A stretch of DNA of 64,000 nucleotides from NCBI GenBank assembly GCA_035063765.1, contig JAPSFT010000004.1:62001-126000 (forward strand), given 5' to 3'. The DNA is from Deltaproteobacteria bacterium (GTDB lineage Bacteria > Myxococcota_A > UBA9160 > PR03). Below, one piece after another: positions 1 through 9,113 of this stretch (position 1 is the stretch's first letter; each line of letters starts with the position of its first letter). Position numbers and translations under genes: made by a program. Below the pieces are notes generated by a model. The model was not told the origin of the DNA, made no database searches, and was given only the letters and a program-made list of their open reading frames with translations.

Positions 1-179
1 CGCGCGAGGGGAGCGAACAGAGCCTGGGCGGCCGCGACCGCGGGGTCGCGGGCGTCCACGCTGGCGGCCGCGGGGTCCTGGGCCGCGCCGTCGCCGGGCG
101 CCCGCGAGCAGGGCGCCGCCACGAGCAGGAGCGAAGCGACCCAAACGAGCAGGAGCGGTCGCGGGTGGTGGTGGGCCAT
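1..179 (-). CDS. Secreted or lipoprotein N-terminus, partial
   Basis: Only the first 59 codons are in the window and the gene continues past the left edge. The start ATG (complement of 177-179) is preceded by a good ribosome binding site, GGAGG about eight bases upstream. The N-terminus has a His/Pro/Arg head, a hydrophobic stretch from about residue 9 to 22, then a Cys at 24 followed by small and charged residues. This is a signal peptide, and the Cys could be a lipidation site, although the AAPC sequence is not an ideal lipobox. The part that follows is Ala/Asp-rich and uninformative. The function cannot be named. The gene reads away from the XRE gene at 514-756 with a 334-base gap between them. 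Confidence 0.6.
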   Translation of the reverse strand, partial: MAHHHPRPLLLVWVASLLLVAAPCSRAPGDGAAQDPAAASVDARDPAVAAAQALFAPLA

Positions 180-513
180 CGGCGATCCTCCGACGGGCGC
201 CCGAGGGGCGGGCTCTTGCCATCGAAGCCGGTACGACGTCGATTCCGGCGCGTGCCGGATGGGCGCGGGATCTGGAGAGCAAGCGGCGTGCCCCCCGGCA
301 CGCGTAGGCGCCGCAGCTTAGTCGATCGGGGCCCCTCGACCCACCCGCTGCACACGAGCCGCTGCGCGCAGGGCTGCACCCCCCGGAGGGAGAGGTTGTC
401 GTCTACCTAGTTTGGGAGGGTCCCGACGCACCGTGGAAGCAGGAGACGAGCAGGGACGGCAGGAGAGGAGTGCCTGCGGGGGCAGGACCACCCCCGCAGG
501 CATGAACGCAGCG
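180..513. other. Non-coding stretch with two hairpins
   Basis: No convincing gene is seen between the secreted-protein start and the XRE gene. Open frames here have coding-unlike composition. It contains a 7-bp stem with a CCCC loop at 286-303 and the 12-bp hairpin at 471-502 listed separately. The promoter of the leftward secreted-protein gene should lie here, but no clear -35/-10 pair could be picked. Confidence 0.4.
471..502 (-). terminator. Perfect 12-bp hairpin downstream of XRE gene
   Basis: TGCCTGCGGGGG (471-482) pairs exactly with CCCCCGCAGGCA (491-502) across an 8-base loop. It lies 11 bases after the stop of the leftward XRE regulator, where a transcription terminator is expected. 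The bases that follow on the transcribed strand are C/T-mixed rather than a clean U-run, so termination could need assistance. Confidence 0.5.
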
Positions 514-756
514 TCAGCGGCCCTTGGTGCGCATCTTGCCCCTGCCGAGCAGGAGCCAGTCGAGCGACACGGCCTCCTTCACGGCGAGCGTGATCAGGAA
601 ATCCGCATGGGGGGTCGTGCCGTTCTCGTAGCGGTTCACGTTCTGCTGGAAGACGCCGAGCTCGCGTGCGAACTGGCGCTGCGAACGATCGCCACGGACC
701 TCGGCGAGGCGCTCGGGAAGCTTCTTCTTGATCCGTTCGATGGCCGCGGTACTCAT
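514..756 (-). CDS. Small XRE-family DNA-binding regulator
   Basis: An 80-residue protein that is essentially one helix-turn-helix domain. The core, around residues 24-45 (RSQRQFARELGVFQQNVNRY followed by ENG), matches the XRE/Cro-CI pattern in which the recognition helix ends in the NRYENG turn. It is followed by a helix containing DWLLLG, as in phage-type repressors, and a basic tail. There is no ligand or dimerisation domain. The ATG has GGAGAC just upstream. A perfect 6+6 inverted repeat at 779-794, about 23 bases upstream of the start, is a plausible autoregulatory operator, and a 12-bp hairpin follows the stop. The gene stands alone and no toxin partner is adjacent. The targets are unknown. 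Confidence 0.8.
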   Translation of the reverse strand: MSTAAIERIKKKLPERLAEVRGDRSQRQFARELGVFQQNVNRYENGTTPHADFLITLAVKEAVSLDWLLLGRGKMRTKGR

Positions 757-778
757 GGGTCTCCGTCTTCTCCCGTTT

Positions 779-794
779 CACCGAGTTTTCGGTG
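779..794. promoter_or_regulatory. Inverted repeat, candidate XRE operator
   Basis: CACCGA (779-784) GTTT TCGGTG (789-794) is a perfect 6-bp dyad with a 4-base spacer in the promoter region of the XRE gene at 514-756. Its length and spacing suit a dimeric helix-turn-helix repressor. It lies in one of the few AT-containing patches of this GC-rich region. The binding partner is inferred from proximity. Confidence 0.4.
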
Positions 795-1070
795 TGTTGT
801 CGTCGAGGCGCATCGGCGCCGGAACGGGCCCATCCAGCCCGTCCGATCGATCCGAACGCCCCTCGCGCTCGACGCTTTCCGCCAGAGCCCGCTGGGGCGC
901 GCATTTCGCGTCCTTCCGGGCAACACCCCTCGGCGTAGCGAATGGGACCGAGCAGTCCAGGGTCGCGGTCACCACCGGCAAGCTTCGAGGAGCGTCAGGA
1001 TGGAAAGCCAGACCGAGTGGTCGGATCATAGTCCCTCGGCGCCCGGCGGCAACGCCGATCGGGCGTCGGG

Positions 1071-1103
1071 CGCTGGGCGCCGGCACGGGTCGGCGCCCCA
1101 GCG
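1071..1103. other. Strong hairpin upstream of rsmD-coaD
   Basis: CGCTGGGCGCC (1071-1081) pairs with GGCGCCCCAGCG (1092-1103) with one bulged base. It could be a leader structure or a terminator protecting rsmD-coaD from upstream transcription. No T-run follows. Confidence 0.25.
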
Positions 1104-1168
1104 AGATGACTTGCCGTTCATTCGCCACGGATGAGTGGCAGCGGGAGACACGACACGGCGGCGGATCG

Positions 1169-2296
1169 ATGCGGGTGATCGCAGGCCGATTCGGGGGACG
1201 CCGCCTGCGGGTTCCGGCCGCCGGCGTCCGGCCGACCTCGGATCGCGTGCGCGAGGCGCTCTTCGCGAGTCTCGGGGACCTCGGCGGGGTGCGCGTCCTG
1301 GACCTCTTCGCGGGGTCCGGGGCGCTCGGCATCGAAGCGCTCTCGCGCGGCGCCGCCGCCCTCGTCCTGGTCGAGCGGGCCGCGCTGGCCGCTGCCGCCG
1401 TGCGCGAGAACCTCGCCACCCTCGGCGTGGGTGGCGAGGCGCGCGTCCTGCGCGCGGACGCGGTCGCCGCGGTGCGCCGGCTCGCCCGCGCCCAGGAGCG
1501 CTTCGATCTGGTGCTGCTCGACCCGCCCTGGGCCGATCCGACCGAGCCGGAGCGGGCGCTGCGCGCGCTCGCGACCTCGGGCATCCTCGCCGCCGGCGCC
1601 GCCCTGGTCGTCGAGACCGCGCGGGGCCGGGCGCTGGCGCCGATCCCCGGACTCCTTGCCGTCGAGGAGCGCCGGTACGGCGATACGGTGCTCCATCGCC
1701 TGGTTCATCGCCCGGCGGGCGTCACGGAGAGCGCCGGCACGGGCCGGCCGGAGGATCCGATGCAGGACGCAACGGGAGGACGGGGGGCCGGCGCGCCGGC
1801 GCCGCACGTGATGGGCCGCGCGCTCTTCGCTGCGAGCTTCGATCCGCTCACCAACGGGCATCTCGACCTGATCCACCGCGCGCGCGCGACCTTCCCCGAG
1901 CTGGTCGTGGCCGTGGCGCGCAACGTCGAGAAGCACGGCACCTTCACGGTCGACGAGCGGCTCGAGATCCTGCACGCGGTGCTCGACGGCGAGCCGGGCA
2001 TCCGGATCACGTCGTTCGAAGGCCTGCTCGTCGACTACGCGCGGCAGATCGGCGCGCGCGTGCTGATCCGCGGCCTGCGGGCGGTCTCCGACTTCGAGTA
2101 CGAGTTCGAGATGGCGCTCATGAACAAGCGCATGTACCCCGAGATCGAGACGCTGTTCATGATGACCAGCCAGCAGTTCTTCTACGTGAGCTCCTCGCGG
2201 CTGAAGGAGCTGGTGCGCTTCGGCGCGAACGTCGGGGACTTCGTGCCTTCCGTGGTCGCCAGGAAGCTCGAGGAGAAGCTCGGCGGCCGTTCGTGA
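1169..2296 (+). CDS. rsmD-coaD: RsmD-CoaD fusion: 16S rRNA G966 methyltransferase and phosphopantetheine adenylyltransferase
   Basis: One uninterrupted 375-residue frame holds two complete enzymes. Residues 1-185 are RsmD, which methylates N2 of G966 in 16S rRNA: the SAM-binding motif DLFAGSGALG is at 45-54 and the catalytic DPPW at 118-121. Residues 215-375 are CoaD, which transfers AMP from ATP to 4'-phosphopantetheine: SFDPLTNGH at 223-231 is the nucleotidyltransferase TxGH-type loop, with GLRAVSDFEYE and YVSSSRLKEL further on. A 30-residue Gly/Ala/Pro linker joins them. No stop separates the halves. However, ATG 1760 (residue 198) is preceded by GGAGG and ATG 1811 (residue 215) starts CoaD proper, so CoaD could also be made alone. 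The stop overlaps the next gene by four bases. CoaBC follows one gene later. Confidence 0.9.
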   Translation: MRVIAGRFGGRRLRVPAAGVRPTSDRVREALFASLGDLGGVRVLDLFAGSGALGIEALSRGAAALVLVERAALAAAAVRENLATLGVGGEARVLRADAVAAVRRLARAQERFDLVLLDPPWADPTEPERALRALATSGILAAGAALVVETARGRALAPIPGLLAVEERRYGDTVLHRLVHRPAGVTESAGTGRPEDPMQDATGGRGAGAPAPHVMGRALFAASFDPLTNGHLDLIHRARATFPELVVAVARNVEKHGTFTVDERLEILHAVLDGEPGIRITSFEGLLVDYARQIGARVLIRGLRAVSDFEYEFEMALMNKRMYPEIETLFMMTSQQFFYVSSSRLKELVRFGANVGDFVPSVVARKLEEKLGGRS

Positions 2297-3726
2297 CGGA
2301 GGCTGCGCCGATCCGCTTCGGGACGGGCGGCTGGCGCGGCGTGCTGGCCGACGAGGTGACCTTCCCGCGCCTGGACGCGCTCGTCGAGGGCGTCGCGCGC
2401 TGGCTGCGCGAAGAAGGGCAGGGCGCCCGGGCGCGCGTCCTGGTCGCGCACGACACCCGCTTCCTCGGCGCGGCCCTGGCGGCGCGCGCCTGCGCCCGGC
2501 TGGCGGCGGCCGGCCACGCGCCGATCCGCGCCGCGAGCCCCGTGCCCACCCCGCTCGTCGCCCACGCCGTGCGGCGGGGCGACGCGGACGCCGCGCTGGT
2601 CGTGACGGCCAGCCACAACCCCCCGGAGTACCAGGGCGTGAAGGTGATCGCCGGCTGGGGCGGCGGCGTCGGCGACGCGCAGGCGCGGCGCATCGAGGCG
2701 CACGCCCGGCGCGCGCTCGCGAGCGGCCCGGCGCCGGTGGCGCGCGCGCACGCCGGTGCGTCCGTCGACCTCGTCGCCCCCTATCTCGCGCACCTCCGGG
2801 ACTGGCTCGGTCGCGGGGGGCAGCGTCGGGGGCGGCCCGCGATCGTCTACGACGCCCTCCACGGAACGGGGGCCGGGGTGTGCGAGCGCGCGCTGCGCGA
2901 GCGCGGCGCGTGCGTCGAGCGCCTGCGCGGCGAGCCCTCGGCGCGCTTCGGAGGGGCTGCACCCGACCCGACGCCGGAGCGGCTCGCCGGGCTCGTGGCG
3001 CGGGTGCGCGCGCAGGGCGGCCGCGCCCTCGGGCTCGCCACCGACGGCGACGCCGACCGCTACGCCGTGGTCGACGCCGATGGCGCGCCGCTCAGCGAGT
3101 GCGAGGCGCTCGCCCTGCTCGTCGACCGGCTCGCACGCACGGGGCGGCTGGGACGCGGCGTCGCGCTCTCGACCGCGACCGGCTCGCTGGTCGAGCGGGT
3201 GGCCGCCGGTCACGGACTCCGGGTCACCCGCCACCCGGTCGGCTTCAAGCACCTGGCGCGCGCCCTCGCCGATGGGACGGCGGGCGCGGCGGGCGACGAG
3301 AGCGGCGGATTCGCGGTCGACGCCGTCGGCCGCCACAAGGACGGCATCCTGGCCTGCGCGCTCTTCGCCGAGATGGCAGGAGAGGAGGGCTTGCCACTGC
3401 GCGCGCGGCTGCGCGTCCTGGCCCGCCGCCACGGTGCGAGCGCATGGGCGCGCGTCGCGCTGCGGGCGGACCCCCGCGCACGGGCGCGGCTCGTGCAGCT
3501 CGCCGCGGCGCCACCGGAGCGCGTCGGCGGCGCGCGCGTGTGCTCGGTGGCGCTCCACGAGGGCCTGCGCCTGGCGTTCGCAGACGGCTTCCTGATGCTG
3601 CGCGGCTCGGGCACCGAGCCGGTGCTCCGGCTCTACGGCGAGGCGCCGGATCGCGCGCAGCTCGCGCGGCGGCTGGCCGCCGGGCGCGCGCTGCTGTGCA
3701 TGGACGGCCGAGCGTCCGACCGGTAA
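2293..3726 (+). CDS. Phosphoglucomutase/phosphomannomutase family enzyme
   Basis: A 477-residue alpha-D-phosphohexomutase, which shifts phosphate between C1 and C6 of a hexose phosphate to feed nucleotide-sugar and polysaccharide synthesis. All four family signatures are visible: the catalytic phosphoserine loop TASHNP at about 105-110 (Ser107), the metal-binding DGDADR at 251-256, the sugar-recognition loop GDESGG at 334-339 and the phosphate-binding RGSGTEP at 437-443. The opening IRFGTGGWRG is typical of the bacterial PGM/PMM branch. The GTG start overlaps the rsmD-coaD stop (GTGA), implying translational coupling. Whether it prefers glucose, mannose or glucosamine phosphates cannot be told from sequence alone. 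A run of five T at 3745-3749 follows the stop, without a clean hairpin. Confidence 0.9.
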   Translation: MTEAAPIRFGTGGWRGVLADEVTFPRLDALVEGVARWLREEGQGARARVLVAHDTRFLGAALAARACARLAAAGHAPIRAASPVPTPLVAHAVRRGDADAALVVTASHNPPEYQGVKVIAGWGGGVGDAQARRIEAHARRALASGPAPVARAHAGASVDLVAPYLAHLRDWLGRGGQRRGRPAIVYDALHGTGAGVCERALRERGACVERLRGEPSARFGGAAPDPTPERLAGLVARVRAQGGRALGLATDGDADRYAVVDADGAPLSECEALALLVDRLARTGRLGRGVALSTATGSLVERVAAGHGLRVTRHPVGFKHLARALADGTAGAAGDESGGFAVDAVGRHKDGILACALFAEMAGEEGLPLRARLRVLARRHGASAWARVALRADPRARARLVQLAAAPPERVGGARVCSVALHEGLRLAFADGFLMLRGSGTEPVLRLYGEAPDRAQLARRLAAGRALLCMDGRASDR

Positions 3727-3796
3727 CCTCGCGGCCAGCTTCGATTTTTGCCGTGCGAGGAAGCCGCCGCACGGAGCGCGCCCGGGGGAGGGCGAG

Positions 3797-5062
3797 ATGC
3801 CGGCCGACGAGCAGCCCGGGCGAACCGTTTCCGCTTCCGCCGGGAGCGCGCGCCGGCGCGTCCTGCTCGCGGTCTCGGGCGGCATCGCGGCCTACAAGAC
3901 GCCCGAGCTGGTGCGTGCGCTGGTGCGCGAGGGAGCCAGCGTGCGCTGCGCGCTGACGGCCGCCGCGGCCCGCTTCGTCTCTCCGCTCGCCCTGCAGACG
4001 GTCTCCGGCCATGCGGTACGTAGCGACCTCTTCGACGCCGAGCAGGAGGGCGCGATCGACCACATCGCGCTGGCCGACGAGACGGACCTCGTCGTGGTGG
4101 CGCCCGCCACCGCGAACCTGCTCGCGAAGCTCGCGCACGGACTCGCGGGCGACCTGGTGTCGACGCTGCTGCTCGCCACCCGCGCGCCGCTGCTGGTGGC
4201 GCCGGCGATGAACGTCCACATGTGGCGGCACCCGGCGACCCAGGCGAACGTCGAGCGGCTGCGCGGGCGCGGGGTGCGCTTCGTCGGACCCGAGGCGGGC
4301 CCGCTCGCCTGCGGCTGGGAGGGCGAGGGGCGGATGGCCGAGCCGGACGCGATCGCGGCCGAGGCCGCGAGCCTGCTCGCGCCGAAGCCGCTCGCCGGCG
4401 AGCGTTTCGTGGTCACGGCCGGCGGCACCCGCGAGCCGATCGACCCGGTGCGGGTCGTCGCGAACCGCTCGTCGGGGAAGATGGGCTACGCGATCGCGGC
4501 CGAGGCCGCGCGCCGGGGGGGCGAGGTCGTCCTGGTCTCGGGCCCGAGCGCGCTGCCCGCACCGCCCGGCGTCCGCGTCACCGCCGTGGAGACGGCGCTC
4601 GAGATGCGCGACGCGGTGCGCGCCGCGCTGCCCGGCTGCACCGTCTTCGTCGGCGCCGCCGCGGTGGCGGACTTCCGGCCGGTGGCGGCGGCTGCGGACA
4701 AGATCAAGAAGGAGGCGCTCGGCGAGGCGCGGCTCGTGATCGAGCTCGAGCGGACGCCCGACATCCTCCTCGAGGTGGGTGAGCTGAGCGCCCGCGAGGG
4801 CGGGCGGCGCCTGGTGATCGGCTTCGCCGCCGAGAGCCGCGACCTCCTGGCGGCCGCGCGCGCGAAGCTCGCGCGCAAGCGCTGCGACCTGATCGTGGCG
4901 AACGACGTCACCCGTGCGGGCGCCGGCTTCGACGCCGACACCAACGCCGTGTCGTTCGTCTGGCCCGGCGGCGACGTCGAGGAGCTGCCGCTGCTTCCCA
5001 AACGCGAGGTGGCCGAGCGGCTCCTGGACCGCGTCGAGAAGCTGCGCGAGGGGCGCCGGTGA
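3797..5062 (+). CDS. coaBC: CoaBC: phosphopantothenoylcysteine synthetase/decarboxylase
   Basis: A bifunctional enzyme of coenzyme A synthesis. It joins cysteine to 4'-phosphopantothenate (CoaB) and decarboxylates the product to phosphopantetheine (CoaC), the substrate of CoaD two genes upstream. CoaC occupies about residues 20-190: the flavin-binding start SGGIAAYK, catalytic His89 in [16 protein letters not shown] at 136-143 and the lid cysteine in ACGWEGEG (Cys172). CoaB follows from about 195, with NRSSGKMG and a Lys-rich DKIKKE segment for CTP and acyl-cytidylate chemistry. The first 20 residues are a loose extension. The ATG at 3797 is chosen because GGGGGAGGGCGAG lies immediately upstream. 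The length of 421 residues is normal. The stop overlaps the nfeD start. Confidence 0.95.
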   Translation: MPADEQPGRTVSASAGSARRRVLLAVSGGIAAYKTPELVRALVREGASVRCALTAAAARFVSPLALQTVSGHAVRSDLFDAEQEGAIDHIALADETDLVVVAPATANLLAKLAHGLAGDLVSTLLLATRAPLLVAPAMNVHMWRHPATQANVERLRGRGVRFVGPEAGPLACGWEGEGRMAEPDAIAAEAASLLAPKPLAGERFVVTAGGTREPIDPVRVVANRSSGKMGYAIAAEAARRGGEVVLVSGPSALPAPPGVRVTAVETALEMRDAVRAALPGCTVFVGAAAVADFRPVAAAADKIKKEALGEARLVIELERTPDILLEVGELSAREGGRRLVIGFAAESRDLLAAARAKLARKRCDLIVANDVTRAGAGFDADTNAVSFVWPGGDVEELPLLPKREVAERLLDRVEKLREGRR

Positions 5063-6393
5063 GCCGGATCGCCCGGGCCGCCGCGCTCGCCGCGGCGCTG
5101 CTCCTCGCCGCCGGCGCAGCCGCCGCCGCCGGACACGTGAACGCGATCCGTGTCCAGGGCACGATCAACCCGGCATCGTCGGACTTCATCCAGAAGGCGA
5201 TCGCGCAGAGCGAACGCGAGCAGGCCGCGGCCCTGGTGATCGAGCTCGACACGCCGGGTGGCCTGGTGAGCGCGACCAAGGACATCATCCAGGCGATGCT
5301 CAACGCGAAGGTGCCGGTGATCGTCTACGTCGCGCCGCAGGGAGCGTGGGCAGGATCGGCCGGGACCTTCATCACGCTCGCCGCGCACGTGGCGGCGATG
5401 GCGCCGGGCACCAGCATCGGGGCTGCGCACCCGGTCGGGGTCGGGGCGCCGGGCGGCGGCCCGCCGGGCGGGGAGCAGGGCCAGGACGTGGCCGGCGAGA
5501 AGGCCGAGAACCTGCTCGCCGCCTACATCGAGTCGATCGCCCGCGAGCGCAAGCGCAACGTGGAGTGGGCGGTCAAGGCGGTCCGCGAGTCGGTGGCGAT
5601 CCCGGCCGACGAGGCCCGGCGCCTGCACGTGGTCGACCTGGTGGCGGCGTCGCGCGCCGAGCTGCTCGCGGCGAGCGACGGCCGCGAGGTCGAGGTGGCG
5701 GGCGAGCCCCGCGTGCTCGCGCTCGAGGACGTCGAGGTGCGCACGATCGCGATGACCGCGCTCGAGCGCTTCCTGCACGTGCTCGCGAGCCCCGACGTCG
5801 CGGTGCTGCTGCTGATGGCGGGCGTGCTCGGGCTCTACATCGAGTTCTCGAACCCGGGCCTGCTCGTGCCGGGCGTGGTGGGCGCCGCCTGCCTGGTGCT
5901 CGGGCTGATCGCGCTCCAGATCCTGCCCTTCTCGTGGCTCGGCCTGATCCTGTTCCTGGCCGGACTCGGCCTGCTGGCGGCGGAGGTCTTCGTCGGATCC
6001 TACGGCGTGCTCTTCGCGCTCGGCGTCGCGTGCCTGCTGCTCGGCGGGTCGATGGTCTTCGACGTGCCCGAGGTGAGCGACCTCGACGTCTCGTTCTGGT
6101 CGGTGCTGGTGCCCGCGGTGACGGGGATGGCGCTGTTCGGGGCGCTGGTCGTCTTCGGGGTGGGGCGCACGATGGGGCGCCGGCAGACCGCAGGGGTCGA
6201 CGAGCTGATCGGGATGCAGGGCCGTGCGGTGGAGGCGCTGGCGCCCGAGGGCCGGGTGTTCGTGCGCGGCGAGTACTGGAGCGTGCGCTCCGAGGATCCC
6301 GTGGCGGCCGGGGAGCCCGTCGAGGTGCTGGCCGTCGAGGGCATGCGGCTGCGGGTGCGCCGGGCGCGGGGTGCGCCAAAGGAGGGCCGATGA
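5059..6393 (+). CDS. nfeD: NfeD-type membrane serine protease (long form)
   Basis: 444 residues. There is a signal peptide (about 1-24), a ClpP-like serine protease domain and a bundle of four or five hydrophobic helices (about 240-365), ending in a soluble OB-fold NfeD domain (about 385-440). In the protease part, GSAGTF gives Ser100 as nucleophile, and Lys148 in GEKAEN sits where the catalytic Lys of the archaeal PH1510-type enzymes is found. Long NfeD proteins partner with, and can cleave, stomatin-like proteins, and the next gene is exactly such a slipin. The GTG start overlaps the coaBC stop (GTGA). A Gly/Pro-rich loop of about 15 residues lies between the Ser and the Lys. Confidence 0.92.
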   Translation: MSRIARAAALAAALLLAAGAAAAAGHVNAIRVQGTINPASSDFIQKAIAQSEREQAAALVIELDTPGGLVSATKDIIQAMLNAKVPVIVYVAPQGAWAGSAGTFITLAAHVAAMAPGTSIGAAHPVGVGAPGGGPPGGEQGQDVAGEKAENLLAAYIESIARERKRNVEWAVKAVRESVAIPADEARRLHVVDLVAASRAELLAASDGREVEVAGEPRVLALEDVEVRTIAMTALERFLHVLASPDVAVLLLMAGVLGLYIEFSNPGLLVPGVVGAACLVLGLIALQILPFSWLGLILFLAGLGLLAAEVFVGSYGVLFALGVACLLLGGSMVFDVPEVSDLDVSFWSVLVPAVTGMALFGALVVFGVGRTMGRRQTAGVDELIGMQGRAVEALAPEGRVFVRGEYWSVRSEDPVAAGEPVEVLAVEGMRLRVRRARGAPKEGR

Positions 6394-7172
6394 TCTCGTT
6401 CTCGTTCCCGGTGATCGTGGTCGCCGTGCTGGCCGCGTTCCTGATCGCGGGCATCAAGATCCTCCAGGAGTACGAGCGCGGCGTCGTGTTCCGCCTCGGG
6501 CGCTACGCGGGGGTCAAGGAGGCGGGCATCCGCTTCATCATCCCGGGCGTCGACCGGCTCGTGAAGATCTCGCTGCGCGAGATCGTGATGGACGTCCCGA
6601 CCCAGGAGGTCATCACGCGCGACAACGTCTCGGTGAAGGTGAACGCGGTGCTCTACTTCCGCGTCCTGCACCCCGAGAAGGCCGTGATCCAGGTCGAGAA
6701 CTACCTCTACGGCACCTCGCAGCTCGCGCAGACGACGCTGCGCAGCGTGTGCGGCCAGGCCGAGCTCGACGAGCTGCTCGCCGAGCGCGAGACGATCAAC
6801 CGCAAGCTCCAGGAGATCATCGACCTCCAGACCGAGCCGTGGGGGGTGAAGGTGCGCGCCGTCGAGCTGAAGGCGATCGACCTGCCCGAGGAGATGCGCC
6901 GCGCGATGGCCAAGCAGGCCGAGGCCGAGCGCGAGAAGCGCTCGAAGCTGATCCACGCCGAGGGCGAGTACCAGGCCGCCCAGCGCCTGCGCGACGCGTC
7001 GGGGATCCTCGCCGAGGAGCCGGCGGCGCTCCAGCTCCGCTACCTGCAGACCCTCACCGAGATCGCCACGGAGCGGAACTCGACGATCCTGTTCCCGCTG
7101 CCGATGGACCTGCTCCGGCCGCTCTACCTCGCGAGCGAGGCAGCCGCACGCCGGATGGAGCAGGCAGGCTGA
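6390..7172 (+). CDS. Slipin (stomatin-like SPFH protein)
   Basis: 260 residues with an N-terminal membrane helix (about 5-24), an SPFH/band-7 domain starting at [13 protein letters not shown], and a C-terminal helical part ([20 protein letters not shown]) for oligomerisation. It is the expected partner and probable substrate of NfeD immediately upstream. The pair is conserved in bacteria and archaea and linked to membrane microdomain and stress functions. ATG overlaps the nfeD stop (ATGA), and AAAGGAGGG precedes it, a strong ribosome binding site. The [20 protein letters not shown] stretch is characteristic of slipins rather than of flotillins. Confidence 0.93.
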   Translation: MISFSFPVIVVAVLAAFLIAGIKILQEYERGVVFRLGRYAGVKEAGIRFIIPGVDRLVKISLREIVMDVPTQEVITRDNVSVKVNAVLYFRVLHPEKAVIQVENYLYGTSQLAQTTLRSVCGQAELDELLAERETINRKLQEIIDLQTEPWGVKVRAVELKAIDLPEEMRRAMAKQAEAEREKRSKLIHAEGEYQAAQRLRDASGILAEEPAALQLRYLQTLTEIATERNSTILFPLPMDLLRPLYLASEAAARRMEQAG

Positions 7173-8179
7173 TGGCGAAGGAGCCGCGCAACGCGCCGAG
7201 CGAGGAGCGGGTCCGGCGCGCCGTCGGGCGCACGGTGGCGAACGTGAGCGCGGTGCTGCTCTCGGTCGCCGTGCTGGGCGCCTGGGCCTACTTCGGCTTC
7301 TACACGCTCGAGCCCGGCCAGTCCGCCGTGATCCTCCAGCTCGGGCGCTACCTGCGCACCGAGGCGCAGCCGGGCCTGCGCTGGCACCTGCCGCCGCCGC
7401 TCGAGAGCCACGAGATCGTGAACGTCGCCTCGATCGACAAGGAGGAGTTCGGGGTCCGGGTGGAGCCGGCGGCCGCGGAGGGCGCGCCGGCGGCGCCCGC
7501 CCGGCCCGAGACCGCGATGCAGACCAGCGACGCGAACATCGCGCTGGTCGGCTTCGTGGTGCAGTACCGGATCAAGGACGCCTTCCAGTCGCGCTACCGG
7601 ATCGCGAACCCGCGCGCGGTCCTGCGCGACGCCGCCGAGGCCTCGGTGCGCCGGGCGGTCGGGCGCAACACGATCGACGCGGTCCTCACCGAGAAGCGCG
7701 GCATCATCGAGAGCGAGGCGCGCGAGGAGCTCCAGGAGCGGCTCGACCTCTACGAGTCGGGCCTCGAGGTGCTCGGCGTCGAGCTTTTGGACGTGCAGCC
7801 GCCCACCGAGGTGCGTGCGGCCTTCGACGACGTGCAGGGCGCCAACCAGGACCGCAACCGGACCGTCAACGAGGCCCAGGCCTACGCGAACGAGGTGCTG
7901 CCGCGCGCCCGCGCCGAAGCGGTCGAGGCGGTCGAAGGCGCGCGCGGCTATCGCGACGCGCGGATCGCCGAGGCGACCGGCGAGGCGGAGCGCTTCCGCG
8001 CGATCGCGGCGGAGTACGCGCGGGCGCCGGAGGTCGTGCGCACCCGGCTGTTCCTGGAGACGATGGAGAAGGTGCTGCCCCAGGCGAAGACCTACATCGT
8101 GCAGCCGGGCAGCCCCGTCCTGCCGTTCCTCCCGCTCGAGGAGCGGACCCGCGTGGCCGCTCCGGAGGCTCCCCGATGA
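7172..8179 (+). CDS. hflK: HflK, FtsH modulator subunit
   Basis: 335 residues: a short cytoplasmic head, one membrane helix (about 24-47), then an SPFH domain beginning at LEPGQSAVILQLGRY and a long helical tail rich in Ala, Glu and Arg. It is shorter than E. coli HflK and lacks its Gly-rich N-terminal region. An Ala/Pro-rich insertion sits near residues 94-112, before MQTSDANIALVGFVVQY. HflK and HflC form a large membrane cage around the protease FtsH and restrain it. FtsH is not in this window. The start shares one base with the slipin stop (TGATG). Confidence 0.9.
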   Translation: MAKEPRNAPSEERVRRAVGRTVANVSAVLLSVAVLGAWAYFGFYTLEPGQSAVILQLGRYLRTEAQPGLRWHLPPPLESHEIVNVASIDKEEFGVRVEPAAAEGAPAAPARPETAMQTSDANIALVGFVVQYRIKDAFQSRYRIANPRAVLRDAAEASVRRAVGRNTIDAVLTEKRGIIESEAREELQERLDLYESGLEVLGVELLDVQPPTEVRAAFDDVQGANQDRNRTVNEAQAYANEVLPRARAEAVEAVEGARGYRDARIAEATGEAERFRAIAAEYARAPEVVRTRLFLETMEKVLPQAKTYIVQPGSPVLPFLPLEERTRVAAPEAPR

Positions 8180-9078
8180 GGCGGCTGCTCTTCGTGCTGC
8201 TGGTGCTGTCGGCGATCGGCGCCGCGTTGATCTGGCTCGGCGAGGTGGGCTGGGGTCCGGTCGTCATCACCCACGAGGACGAGCAGAAGATCGTCCTGTT
8301 CCTGGGCAGCCCGATCTCGGTCCGGGCCGAGCCGGGGATCTCGCTGCGCCCGCCCTTCGCGGAGGTGCACGTCTTCGACCGGCGCTTCCAGTACCTCGGC
8401 TCCCAGCCGCAGCAGATGCAGACGCGCGACGCCGAGCGGCCGGTGATCGATCACTACGTGGTGTGGCGGATCGCCGATCCGCTGCGCTTCTTCTCGGACT
8501 TCCCGCAGGGCATGCAGCAGGCCGAGGCCCAGGTGGATCGCATCGCCCGCTCCGACGTCCGGGACGTGGTGGGCCAGCGCACCATGCAGGACCTGGTCGC
8601 GGATGCCCGCAACGAGATCATGACCGCGATCACGGAGCAGAGCGCGGGCCGCCTGCGCGAGTTCGGGATCGAGGTGCGCGACGTGCGCATCAACCGCGTC
8701 GAGCTGCCCGAGACGACCGAGGCGAACGTCTTCGCCCGCATGCGCGCCGAGCGTGAGCGGCTCGCGCGCAAGTACCGCGCCGAGGGCGAGGAGGAGGGCC
8801 GCCGGATCCGTGCCGAGGCGGACCGGGACGCCCGCGTCACGGTGGCCGAGGCGCGCAAGCAGGCCGAGATCCTGCGCGGCGAGGGTGACGCCGAGGCCGC
8901 ACGGGTCTACGCCGAAGCCCACACCGTGGCGCCGGATTTCTACGGCTTCGTGCGGCGGCTCGACGCCTATCGCAAGACGATCGGCGAGGGCACCACGCTG
9001 GTGCTCCCGACGGACGAGGGCTTCTTCGACCTGCTCTCGGGCGGCCGCGCAGCGGGCGCTCCACCGCCGCTCCGATGA
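8176..9078 (+). CDS. hflC: HflC, FtsH modulator subunit
   Basis: 300 residues with an N-terminal membrane helix (about 3-25), an SPFH domain and the family stretch VVGQRTMQDLVADARNEIM. A heptad-like charged helix around residues 190-245 (RAERERLARKYRAEGEEEGR) follows. It is the partner of HflK in the FtsH-surrounding complex. ATG overlaps the hflK stop (ATGA). It is the last gene of the rightward train that begins at rsmD-coaD. A weak imperfect stem (9081-9126) lies between its end and that of the convergent permease gene. Confidence 0.92.
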   Translation: MRRLLFVLLVLSAIGAALIWLGEVGWGPVVITHEDEQKIVLFLGSPISVRAEPGISLRPPFAEVHVFDRRFQYLGSQPQQMQTRDAERPVIDHYVVWRIADPLRFFSDFPQGMQQAEAQVDRIARSDVRDVVGQRTMQDLVADARNEIMTAITEQSAGRLREFGIEVRDVRINRVELPETTEANVFARMRAERERLARKYRAEGEEEGRRIRAEADRDARVTVAEARKQAEILRGEGDAEAARVYAEAHTVAPDFYGFVRRLDAYRKTIGEGTTLVLPTDEGFFDLLSGGRAAGAPPPLR

Positions 9079-9113
9079 GCCTCGCCCGCTTCAGGGCTCG
9101 CGCGTCGCAGGCG

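Larger units (their letters stand above)
757..1168. other. Non-coding stretch upstream of rsmD-coaD
   Basis: 412 bases between the divergent XRE and rsmD-coaD starts. Apart from the inverted repeat at 779-794 and the hairpin at 1071-1103 nothing could be assigned. Open frames crossing it on both strands have biased, repeat-like composition and no recognisable domain, so none is called. Promoters for both flanking genes must lie here or further upstream. Confidence 0.4.
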
